Positions 38,201-49,441 of a stretch of 64,000 bases of DNA are shown here, piece after piece. Within the stretch, counting starts at the first letter, position 1. Every line of letters starts with the position of its first letter. The position numbers and the translations under genes were made by a program. The notes beneath the pieces are model-generated. The model did not search any database, was not told the origin of the DNA, and saw only the letters and a list, made by a program, of their open reading frames with translations. The stretch is from contig CM047427.1 of the NCBI GenBank assembly GCA_026168455.1, forward strand, positions 60,899,249 through 60,963,248, read 5' to 3'. Source of the DNA: Theocolax elegans. Its lineage: Eukaryota; Arthropoda; Insecta; Hymenoptera; Cerocephalidae.

Positions 38201-40159
38201 AATTTAAACCCTCCATGCAGGCCCCAAGAGAGAAATAAGGCGCAAATTCTTCATTTGATGATCCGAACCACGCTTTACGAGCCTTTGTACATAAATATGC
38301 CGTGTCCCACGGCATAATTGGCTGAAAATTGTAAATTAGAAAATTGATAAAAAGCAAAGAATCTTAAAGATGATAATAAATTTGAATATACCTGCTTAAT
38401 ATTTGATTCTGCAAATTTTATTTTTTGCAATTCATCAAAATCATTTTTGGCTCTATTGTGTAATTCACTGTTCATCAAATTTAAAAAATCATGAACAACC
38501 TCTGGTTTCTCAACAGTACTTCCACGCACAGCTCTAAAATTAATTTCATTTTACAAAATAGACAGTTAACAATAAATAATAAATATCTTAATAATATTTA
38601 CCTGTGGGCATAAGTAGGAAAACCACATATTTTAGCTAACTTGTGTCTAGCGTTTAATAATTCTTTTAACAACTCTTCTTGATTTTCATCAGGGTAAAGA
38701 AATATTTTATAACTAACTTCCCTGACTAGATTATCATTAGAATCTGTGTTTAAACTGTTTACAACAATATGGTCTCCACTATTTGAAAAACTGAAAATAT
38801 TTTATAGTTAGTTGTAACAATAATTTTATAATTTTTAATTAATTTATTTACTGTTTAATGATTTTTTCTGGTAAGGCAGTATAATCTATAAAACGAGGAG
38901 CAACTGCATTGGCCATAAATTTTTGTCCACACTAAAAGTAGAAATATTTATTAAGAATTTATTTCTTAAAAATTTAAATTAATTACTAGATTTAAAACAT
39001 ACTTGAAGAATTTCATCATTTAATTCAACTACTTTACTTCTTTGTTCTTCAGGTAGATGTATTCCACATTGTTCAAAATCAAAAAGAAAAAGATTAGCAA
39101 CATGGTCATCAATTTCTGATGTTTTTAAAATATCCCCATGTTTAGTTACAAAAGACAGAGCATCATATAATTGTCGATTAGTATTCAATCTAAAGAAATT
39201 ATAATCTTAATTTAATTTATTTGTTTTAAAGTACTTTAAATTAAAAATAATATTTACACCATACTTTTCTACAATACCGCTTATAGTTATACAAGCATTT
39301 TCTGCAGATTGACTATAATTAGAATCTGGATGTGCTACTCTTATGAATTCTGCCATATCTGCTACTTTACACAAGGTATCTGATAACTCATCAAAAATTT
39401 CAACCATTTTTCTAGATCGATTCTTTGTACTTGTAGCCTCTTCAACAAGCTCAAAACATCGTGAAATAGCTTTATCTTCCAATATTTTAAATCCATTTGC
39501 ATTTTCAAGTTCTGGAATTTCAAACAAGCCCTAAAAAATTTAAATTTTTTAATTTTAAAAACTGTTTAATCTGTACATAAATATATATCCAGTCATAACA
39601 ATATGTATGAAGTTTAATTTAAGAAAAATACAATGTCATTATCTATTAATTAGAAAATAAAGTTAACTTAGTAAAATTGCATTTATATTTAAATAAATTT
39701 ATATACAGAGTTCTTAATTATTGATTAAATTCACTTGTTTTACTTTTGTACAAAATGTAATGTATTTAAATTAAACATTTTAATGCATTGTTATATGATT
39801 ATTATTATTGATAATTATGTAGTGAAACACACAAATGTTTAAATATTGGATATCGAACAAGTTACTAAATAATATTTTTTATATCCAACAAATGACTTAA
39901 CCTATAAATTTTGTAACCTTAAATGCAAAAAAACAAAATAAAAACTAATTTTCGCAAATAATTAATTATCATTATTAATACAAAAATAATTTATTAAAAA
40001 TACTAAAATGTTATTATATTCACATACCGTTTCTTTACGTTTGAAATTTAAATCCAATTTTCCAGATAATTTTGTATTGAAAGCAGTTGTAAGCGGTGAC
40101 CAAGTGCTTACAGATCTTTTCCTATACGATAGTAATTTACCTGACATTGATCGCAACAT
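35274..40159 (-). CDS. MIPEP: Mitochondrial intermediate peptidase (M3 metallopeptidase)
   Basis: Ten exons: 40159-40028, 39530-39265, 39189-39003, 38931-38852, 38790-38602, 38533-38392, 38321-37983, 37908-37687, 37629-37399 and 35579-35274. They give 697 residues, close to animal MIPEP. The first ~25 residues ([20 protein letters not shown]) have basic and hydroxyl residues and no acid, typical of a matrix-targeting presequence. Zinc and catalytic residues are intact: HEMGH at 476-480 and the distal glutamate at 505 in DFAEVPS. The enzyme trims an octapeptide from imported precursors after the main processing peptidase. The exon 2 donor must be AAAA/GTATGG (giving VEKLNTN), since the nearby GTGTAA donors would break the frame. 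Intron 9 (1.8 kb) holds two repeats. It lies head to head with the DDX11 gene, 617 bases apart. Confidence 0.95.
35613..35880. mobile_element. MITE in MIPEP intron 9
   Basis: The left arm, ATTATTATGTATATGAATTT then GGTATTTACGAGCTAAATTG and TATTCAATATT, is mirrored at the right end (GAATAACGCAATTTAGCTCG, then TATTAAATTCATAA). Each arm is about 75-85 bp and there is no open frame. The right half recurs at 46812-46905. Confidence 0.8.
35881..37398. repeat. MIPEP intron 9 remainder with an interspersed repeat end
   Basis: 37161-37313 (ACATGTACATACACAC to CTTCCTCTATGAGGAAG) is the second copy of the family at 2901-3031, in the same direction, again ending in a CTTC/GAAG hairpin. The AT-rich sequence to its left probably belongs to the same element. 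Confidence 0.55.
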
Positions 40160-40776
40160 TTTCACGTTTTTATAATTACTTATTTATTCACAAATTTATG
40201 TTAATTGTTATTTATGTTTTTTCTGAATGTCGCATGGTTTTTGCACACAGCTGATCAATGTTTGTAGACAGGTACCTACTACTATATACCTATATTATAT
40301 TATATTTGTATATCATATCACCTACGTTTCGGTAGCGCGCGAGTCTCAAAATTTTCAACTTCGTGCTTTTTAATATTAATTACATTACAATTAGATTCTT
40401 TTACATTTTAAATTTATGTGTTAAAAAGTAATAAAACTGGCAGCTCGAGCATTATTATCGTCTGCTCTGTTACTTACAATTATACCGGAACCGGCGTCCA
40501 CGTGATTATAAAAATACCGCGCTTGTCATTCCGAAGTCGAACAATTGCTGAAACTTAAAAGAAGTATCTAAAGATTTAAATTCATTATATATCATATATA
40601 ATGTTAAAAAACATTGTTCTTTTTAAATTATTATAAATAATTGGATAATACTTAATAATTAGATTTTGAAACAGTGTCTTTTGTTAGTAGTATAATAAAA
40701 CGTTTAAGGTTATTTATGTGAAAGAAAGTAAATATTTCAGTGACTTATTAATTTCTATAATATTAAATATATATAC
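40160..40776. promoter_or_regulatory. Bidirectional promoter region of MIPEP and DDX11
   Basis: The 617 bases separate two divergent start codons, with CpG-containing sequence at about 40325-40345 and 40440-40540. No TATA box is obvious. A shared promoter is inferred from spacing. Confidence 0.5.
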
Positions 40777-43700
40777 ATGGAAACACCAACTGATTTTTTG
40801 TTTCCTTTTCCTCCTTATCCAATTCAATTGGATTTTATGAAAAATCTTTACAATTGTTTAGAAAATGGTAATTTAGGTATTTTTGAGAGTCCTACAGGAA
40901 CTGGTAAAACATTATCAATTATTTGTGGTGCATTAAAATGGCTCCTCGATCACGAGGAAACACAGAAAAATTGTTTACTCAACAAAAAAGCAGAGTTAGA
41001 ACGGAATATTAAAGAAATAGAAGAAAAAACTGTAAATAACTGGTTTTCAATTCAAACCGAACAGATGGCACTAAATACAGAAAAGCAGATTTTGCAAAAA
41101 AAATTGGATGCTATCTTGAAGCAAGAAGAAAAAAGGTTAAAGTATAAAGAACGAGTAAAAAAACATGAAGAAGAAAAGAAAAAACATAAATGGAAACTTG
41201 CCAAAAATATTGAAAAAAAAGAACCTCAAAGTCTGGAAAAACATTGTTTGATTGAGAACAATGATGTCATTGATGAAGACCTTATTCTAGAGGATGTAGA
41301 CTGTCATTCTGATAGTTCTGAAGATGATGAAATTGAAGAAGAAACCTCTAAATTCAGCAAAATATTCTTTTGCTCTAGAACACACTCTCAGCTTGCACAA
41401 TTTATTGGAGAATTAAAGAAGAGTCCCTATCGGGATAAAATATCATTAGTACCACTTGCATCAAGGTATAGTAGTAAAAATTAAGATTGTCAATAATTGC
41501 TATAATGTTTTCTATTTTCCAGAACTAATTATTGTATAAATACAAAAGTAAAGGCTCTGAAAAATATTAGTATGATAAATGAACAATGTCAACAGTTACA
41601 AAGAAAAAAATCAACATCAAAAAAGGAAAAAGACCTTAAAAAGTCAAAAATGTCAACTTCTTGTCCATTTATGCCTGGAGATCAAGCATTACTCATGGCA
41701 GAAATTTTAACTAGTATTTGTGATATTGAAGATACAGTAAAAAAAAGTAAAGAATTAAAAACTTGTCCTTATTATTCTACAAGAAAATCAGTAGAAGATG
41801 GCCAAGTAATTTTAATTCCGTACAATTCAATTCTGCATAGAAGCACTAGAGAAAGTTTGGGTATAAATCTAAAAAACAATATCTTAATTGTTGATGAAGC
41901 TCATAATTTATTAGAAGCGATTGAAAGAATGCACAGTGTAACTATAACCGGGAAGAATATATTACACTGTCTTAATCAATTATCACAGTATCAAAACAGG
42001 TAATTATCAATCAATTAATCAATAAATTAAATATACTAAATTTTAATATGTTTATTTTGTAGATTTAAGAATGTTCTAACACCAAAAAATGTGTTGTTAT
42101 TAAGTCAATTAAGTTTCTTATTAAAAAAGTTAATAAAGCTTCTAGGGGGTAAATCAAGGTCACACCCTGAAGATAAGAGTGAAAATGTTAGTGCATCAAA
42201 ATTATACAGCATAGAAGATTTTGAAACTACTGCAGAAATAGATACATTAAACATATTTAATTTAGTTGATTTCATAGAAAAATCCAAATTGATTCATAAA
42301 TTACGAGGATACATTGAAAAGTACGAAGATGATATTGCACCAAAGGAAAGTATTGATATAAAAAAAGGAGTGACTGCATTTTTACAAACATTACAAAAAA
42401 CTCAAAAATCTGAACCTCTAGAACCAGTTAATAGGCCTGCATTTGATCACGATCAAATAACCAGTCCCTTAATTGTAGTAAAAAGTTTTTTAGAAACTCT
42501 CAAAACAAATTGCAATGATGGTAGAATTTTTATTATTCCTGGAGCTACAGTTGGAGAAGGGTGCTTGAAATTCCTTTTACTAAATCCAGCAGCACACTTT
42601 TCAGATATTGGTAACGCATATTGTGTAATTTTATGATAAATTACAATTTACATATTTAACATTTAAAATTCTTATTTTAGTTCAAGAAGCTAGATCTGTA
42701 GTTTTAGCTGGTGGTACTATGGAGCCAATGTCTGAATTCAAAGAACAATTATTTATGAGTGCTGGAGCTAAATCAGAGAGAATCATTACTTTTTCCTGTG
42801 ATCATGTAATTCCAAAAGAGAATATTATTACATGCATTATAAAATCTGGTCCTACTAATATTGATTTTGAATTTAATTTTCAAAACAGACAAAACAAACA
42901 AATGGTAATAAAATTTGCGTTGCTTTAAACTGACGAGAAAATTAATCATAATTTTTTTACAGTTAGATGAGTTAGGAAGAACGCTAGTGAATATATGTAA
43001 CATTGTACCTGCGGGTATTGTGGTTTTTCTACCTTCATATGGATATGAAGAATTATTGTTTAAACATTTAGAATCAAATGGAGTGTTAACAAAAATTCGT
43101 ACAAAAAAGACAGTATTTAGAGAACCAAAATCAGCAATTCAGGTATATAAAATTTCAATTATTATAATAATTTTTATTCTTGTAAATAAAAATTAATCTT
43201 GTAAATTAATCTTCTTAGGTCACTCAAGTATTAGATAAATATACAAATGCTATAAAGAAGCCACTAATCCCGCAAAATGGTGCAATACTATTTAGCGTCG
43301 TGGGTAGGAAAAATTTATTTGTTATAAAATTATATTTAACCATACCAGTTTATGTACAGTTTAATAATTATTTTATTTCTAGGAGGTAAATTGAGCGAGG
43401 GTCTGAATTTTTCCGATGATTTAGGAAGATGCGTTATAGTGGTTGGTATGCCGTATCCAAATGTTAAATCTGCCGAATTGCAGGAAAAAATGAAATATTT
43501 AAATGAAAATGTGGTATGTTGCAATTCGTCCTTTTTAAATCCTAAGTATATAATTTACAAGTAATTACATATACCATTTTATGAACTATTTTGAAACGAA
43601 GCATTTTGAAAATCCAGCGTATAAGACTCAATAAATGGGCATTCCTTATATTTTTTTATGGATTACAAAATAATAACTTTGCATGCTTTTACAATATATC

Positions 43701-44315
43701 CAAATATTTTAAGATTTTCAAATCGCTAATTAACGTATAATATTTGGGATTAAAATTTATACGTTTTTTAACTCAAAATTACGGATCAAAAATTTGTTTA
43801 TTTAATTATTTTTACAAAAATGATTTATTCGCAAAAAGTTATTCGTCTCGCTCACTCTCTTATGTTTTAAACTGTCCATCTGAATTTTTTTTTAGATTTT
43901 TAATGCTATATGTCAGGTATAATTTTTGGGTTAAAAGATGTAGATTTCTATCATTTGGGTCCGAATTCCCTGTTCAAAGTCTACCTGTTTTTATATTATT
44001 ACATTTAAAAAATTATTTTGTTTATTATTATCATATATGATATTATACATTATAAATAAATTAATTTAGGGTCCGCAGGCCGGTTCTACGTTTTACGAAA
44101 ATGCTTGCATGAAGGCAGTGAACCAATGTATCGGACGAGCCGTACGTCATATCAATGATTATTCCACTGTCGTTCTTTTGGATAAACGATATGCGAATAA
44201 AACGAGCTCGCTACCTGGCTGGATACAAAGAAATTTAAGTGTACAACCAAAATTTGGTGGTGCTATTCAGGCACTTGCAAGATTCTTTTCAGCTAAAAGA
44301 AAAATAGGTAAATGA
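40777..44315 (+). CDS. DDX11: DDX11/ChlR1-type Fe-S DNA helicase
   Basis: Eight exons: 40777-41465, 41523-41999, 42063-42610, 42681-42904, 42963-43142, 43219-43303, 43383-43513 and 44070-44315. They encode 859 residues. The Walker A box ESPTGTGKT lies at 37-45, after the Q-motif-like [11 protein letters not shown] lysine/glutamate-rich insert (about 70-200) is characteristic of DDX11 among XPD-like helicases. Four cysteines at 234, 252, 277 and 311 are spaced to bind a 4Fe-4S cluster. The DEAH box is at 354-357, and motif [11 protein letters not shown], at 797-805. Family members unwind 5' to 3' on forks and G-quadruplexes and support sister-chromatid cohesion in the nucleus. All key residues are present, so the gene looks functional. 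The last intron (556 bases) is AT-rich with nothing recognised. Confidence 0.95.
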
Positions 44316-44695
44316 AAAATATACAATCCAAACTTCCCCTTTTACTTTTTATACTAAATAATTGAATAAGAATATACTTATATACTTCTTCGAACAATGA
44401 AAGCAAATTTCGAAGTTTTGATATACATTTCATAATTCATAAGAAATTTAGTCTGGGCACTGATGGGGTTTCATGGCGACTTATTGTCCTTTCGGGAATT
44501 TGATGGTTTAGGGTGGTTTTTATGTCGCGGAAATAACATTTCTAGCTCGTAAGGCCCTTTTTTTCAATTATGCTTATACTTTAAGTGATAATATCAAAAT
44601 TTTCAAATTTTGTTTTTCGAATTTGTGCCTTTATTAATTATAAAAATTAATTTTTATTATAAATAATTAGATCTTTTGCAATAATTACATATATA

Positions 44696-45434
44696 GGGGA
44701 GACGGGGCATTTTTGAACTTTTTTTTTATTTATTTTTTTTCTTATCGAAAACGATATAATTTTATACTTGGGACCATGGCAACTTCAAGTATACTTGCCT
44801 CTAGCTATTAAGACAAATTTTTTTACCCACGATATTTATTAATAGGACGATTTATTTTACAGTTGAAGAAAAAGGCATTTTGTTCAAAAATGCCCCAACC
44901 CTGGGGTAATTTTAAACATACCCTGGGGTATTTTTGAACTTATTTGCGATTTACTTTTTTTTTCGATGCAAAGATTAATATTTTACAATCTAAACTAACG
45001 GTACTTCAAATTCATACTTTCTAGCAACTTGCAGAATTTTTTTAGGCACCAAATTTATCAATACAACATTTTACATTTACCAATTTTCACACTAGGTTTC
45101 GTTTCTTTTATATTGGACACATGATGAATATACTATAAAATCACCGTGCACCCGTTTACTTAACACGTTCAAATTTACCCCAGGGTACGTGTTCAAAATT
45201 ACCCTAAAATAGAAAAAAACTTTAGATACACAGTGCGCAGCAGTAAATTAATATTTTTCAACGTAATTACGATCAAAAGAAAGCTAGTATAAATACTTTT
45301 AACATGTGTGATTTGTAGGTATATAATAGCATTTATTTAAAGAAACTGTCCTATTATAGCATAAATATTACGATATAAAAGAGCTATTCAAAAAGTTCAA
45401 AAATGTCCCTGTTCAAAAATACCCCAATCTCCCC
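44696..45434. mobile_element. Non-autonomous element with iterated GGGG-ATTTTTGAAC motif
   Basis: The left end GGGGAGACGGGGCATTTTTG (44696) is matched inverted by the right end, which ends AATCTCCCC at 45434. TA lies on both sides, so a TA target duplication is possible. The motif GGGGyATTTTTGAAC, or its complement, recurs inside near 44870-44890, 44905-44940, 45165-45210 and 45395-45425. There is no open frame of note. Confidence 0.7.
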
Positions 45435-47859
45435 TAAATATATTTTTAAAAGTAAAATAACTCAATAGAAATTAAAACTCAAAAAACCTTAACATGCGCT
45501 CTCTTATTCGTTTCAGACCTTATTCGCATTTTTGAATTGTTGTGTAAATACATAATCACACACATTTATCATCATATATGATAGATTTAGTTTTATTGCG
45601 AAAAAACGTGTTTTTTTTGTACTTATTTCATTATTTTGTCTGTTTTCCCCTATTTATCTTTGAAAATATTATTATGAACGTAAAGTGTACAATAGCAAAA
45701 AGTTTTGTTATTTTGAGATGAACATTTCGTCGGTATAAAGTTTTTATGTAGGATTGATACATTTCAAGATAATGCTACATAATCGTTTCTAAGGAATTAA
45801 AAATAATGCGATAACTTAAAGTGTTTCAGTGCTATATATCTGGAAATAGGACCATTATAAATCGATTAAAAATTGACTGAGTTATCTTAGATACATGATT
45901 ACATCCATACATATACATTTTAGGGAGGGCCTTAACTGAGTTTTAATACGCATAAATTTCTCTTACAACCCATTAGCTATAGTATATTTTGATGCATCAC
46001 GCATTTTGCGATGATGAAAATATAAGGCTTTCCCGTGTAGCGGTCGTGTCTAAAAATGTGTAAACCCCGATGGAAATGGTAAACATAAAATAGTTATTAA
46101 TTACTATTTATCAATCTACGAGTTTGTTTCAGATGATCAAAAATTGTATTATTATTTCTTAGCTATATATGACATTTGAAATATCTTCAGAAAATTAAAT
46201 TCAAACATTAAAAATTTGAATGAATCATTAATTAAATAGTTAAAAGGCAAAAGCAAAATATATTAGTATTCAGATTCGTGTAAACGATCCAATTTAAGAA
46301 AAATTTTGGAGTTTTATTCACCCTACTTATTACTTTTCATATAACCATAGTTTCTATAGGTATACACCCATTGATCGTAGATAGATTTTCGGAAAATCTA
46401 CTTTGCATGCAAATAAACATTTATTTTATTTAATTCGAGCTCACGACTTACCTTTTATATCAATTGTTTTATTTCAAACAATTCAAATATTATTATGTTA
46501 TGATTAAGATGTGTTATTTTAACATATGTGCTACAAGTATGTGTGATGTTATAGGCATATCAGATTACAGGAAAGATTAGTAGTCGCATCGTTCTACAAT
46601 ATCTTGCGAAAAATACATATATAAGTATATTTAAAAAGAAGTTGTCACAACAAACACTAGATTTGGTCCATTATCAGTTACGCAAACGCTTCCATGACAT
46701 TTTTATGCAAATTTGTAAAAGATATGAAAAATCATGTTTTACTAATAAATCGACGCATATCTATTTTTCCATTTAGAATTCATCGCAATATATGATATAT
46801 ATATATTATTTTTAAAAAGAGGGCTTTGTGCAATATTTGTAAAAATATTGAATAACGCAATTTAGTTAGTATTGTCGATTAAATTCATATACATAATTAT
46901 AATTATAATTATTCAACTATGTGTGCTCTAATTTTATATCGGTGTTGTCATTTATTGATTACATGATAATTACACAAATAATATGCGGGTTTAAATAACA
47001 TTTATTTACGTAATAATCTCTTATACATTTTATATCTTTTGCCATTAAATGTATAGATAAGTATTTTTTTTTTTTTGATAAACTGTAAAAGATTATAACA
47101 ATTATTTGGATAACCATCTCTAAATTAAGCATATTATATAAATGTCATGTCTGTTTAATAAAAAATGGAATACAATATACGTTACAAACGGGTAAAAAAT
47201 TCGTATTAGTAATGAAAGATTTGCGGTTTATCAAAATAAATATCGTAAAGTAAGTTATTTATACCTAAAAGCTAAACTTTTACATTCAAGGGACAATTGT
47301 TACAGTAATATTATAAAACAATATAAATTTCAAGAAACTAATTAATATTATATTAGAATCTCTAAATAATTAGATTTAAAATTGTGTACTTTTATAAGTA
47401 AATTTATCTTTAATATTTTTAATAAAATACTGACAATCGTAAATTGGATACTTCTTATTACCTGCATACCTTCAAAATAATTTATTCTGATCATACACTA
47501 TGTATAATATAAATTTTCATCAATTTAAAACAAACATTTCAATTTACTTACGATTGCGCATGTTTTTTGTGTATTTTTCATGGTTTTCTGTGTTGTTATA
47601 CATTTATATCTGAATAATATTGTTCTGATCAACAAGTGTATAGTAGAAAAAAAATTTTGTAATTTTTAGACGAACATTTTGTCCAGATAAAATTTTTTCG
47701 TAGGAATAATACGTTTGGAAATCATTTACAAAATACGATTAAACAAAATAGGATAATTAAATTGCCATCTTATGAGATGGTTACCCTATCGATTTCTGCA
47801 AAATGGATCGAAAATTGTCCAAGTTTTCAAATAAACATATATATGTACGCGCGCGCGTA

Positions 47860-47895
<36 letters not shown>

Positions 47896-48600
47896 GGAGT
47901 TTTGTGGTATCACACATACGAGACACTCCTGTGTAATGATTGTGCCTGAAAATGAATTGTCAACTCATCATACGTTTCAATGAACGTGCATAATTGAAAG
48001 GGTCTCCTAATTTAATTAATTAATTAATGCACATAATATAATAATTACAATAACAAATTAAAAAGAATCGATAGTATAATTATATACATAGTATATATTA
48101 ATTTATTTAATAATTTTAATTTGCATAATTTAGACCCGGCGAAGTGATTTATATAGTAAATGTGTCTCTATAAGCATGTAAAAAATATTCACGTAAAAAA
48201 GTAATCTACCTAGAATGATTCGTTTAAATGTTTCCTCATTGCTGTCTTGAAAGAAGATAGCTAAATGAATAGCGAATGTTGTGATAGACCATAAATAATT
48301 AACATAAATTAACAAAATTAGATCATTTATTTTGAAATAATATATTAATTATTGAATTTATTGCTTTTCTAATATGGAGATTTCCAAAATATATTTAAGT
48401 GATTAAATTATAACTAAATCGAAAAATTATAAATGCACTTTAACCTGATCAACACAAAATATCTGGCAAAGTTATAGTTAATATATTATAATCATATATA
48501 TGTATTAATAATGCAGAAATCTTACAATCAGCGATAAGTGGGACACTTTATTTCTCTGAATTGCATATAACATTAATTTTTCAGCAGCGTGACCGTCAAG
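45435..48600. other. AT-rich intergenic DNA with old repeats
   Basis: About 45600-45930 and 47555-47860 are diverged direct copies: a GTTTTTTnTGTA start, TTTTGTnATTTT, GACGAACATTT-like and GTAGGA..TGATACnTTT segments align in order. 46812-46905 is the right half of the MITE at 35613-35880. A CG/TATG/(TG)n microsatellite lies at 47847-47894. A 61-codon minus-strand open frame at 48130-48315 has no supporting evidence. Confidence 0.45.
46812..46905. mobile_element. Truncated (right-half) copy of the 35.6-kb MITE
   Basis: AAAAAGAGGGCTTTGTGCAA, then ATATTGAATAACGCAATTTA and ATTAAATTCATA, matches the right half of 35613-35880. The partner arm is absent. Confidence 0.7.
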
Positions 48601-48738
48601 CCTCGGCTACTTTAGCACTCAAGATAAGATGTATAAAATATCGTTCAACGTCGTGCGATTCTCGCAGTACATTTCTGGCTCCGTATCACTATTATTTTTT
48701 TACACTTAGTTTATTATTTTTCATTTTATAAATAAAAA

Positions 48739-48793
48739 TGTTCTATAACACATTGATCGTTACTTTCTGTATCCTCTCAATCTACCAGTGGTA
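48739..48793 (+). CDS. Candidate signal-peptide first exon (rest of gene not found)
   Basis: ATG at 48739 opens MFYNTLIVTFCILSIYQ, a good secretion signal. It runs to a strong donor CAGTG/GTATGT at 48794. Upstream, GTATAAAATA at about 48631-48640 lies about 30 bases before a CGCAGTAC start-like site, so a complete core promoter precedes it. A possible next exon (acceptor TTATAG at about 49137, donor CCGCAG/GTGGGT near 49180) would end the frame after a few codons with the preferred donor. The downstream structure is therefore unsolved. It could be a small secreted peptide gene or a chance hit. Confidence 0.4.
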
Positions 48794-49212
48794 TGTCAAT
48801 TTCCACACATTATTTGTTAATGTTGTAAATGGTACTTTTCTTATATCTATTATAAGAAAGCAATAATTATATTTTATTTTTTACCATAACGATAAAGTAA
48901 AAAAATATATTTTTTGCAACATAAAATTTAGTAAGAAAAAAGTGTTTTTAAGCTTTCATTTGTGAATATCATAGATAAGTTTTACATTTACATATTTTAA
49001 TTTATAATTTATTGTATACCTTTTTTATTGCTTCACCAATTTCATAATTATTTTTTCATAGTTATATGTATAGATTAAAAATATATAGTTAGTTACTTTA
49101 ACTCTTATTTAATGTCCTACTATTCTGATATTATAGTATATTGTGCAACATGAAGCGAAAGTAGAAGATTTTTACCGCAGGTGGGTTTACTGCTTAAATG
49201 TCTTCACGAGAG

Positions 49213-49441
49213 CACTCTGAGCAAAAAGTTGTAGTCAAAATGATAATACTGTCTAGTAATTACAAACTAAAAATTAAAAAAATTACCATACTGTACAGTA
49301 ACATTTACTAAAAGTCTATTAATTTTACTACAATTTTTGTGATATTTACCATAAGTTGCGTAAATACAGTATAGTAATTTATTGCATTTTGACCGTTTGT
49401 AATTTCAGACACTAAATTTTACTATAACTTTTTTCTCTGTG
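49213..49441. mobile_element. Short MITE
   Basis: CACTCTGAGCAAAAAGTTGT at 49213 and, further in, TAATTACAAAC are matched inverted by GTTTGTAATTTCAGA and AACTTTTTTCTCTGTG at the right end. It is about 229 bp and non-coding. Confidence 0.6.

Noticed and set aside
38979..39527. Alternative MIPEP exon 2 end at GTGTAA (39257-39262)
   Set aside because: These donors put the next exon out of frame; the donor at 39264 restores the conserved VEKLNTN.
47762..47983. 73-codon open frame with poly Cys-Val
   Set aside because: Crosses a CG/TG microsatellite and an old repeat; not a gene.
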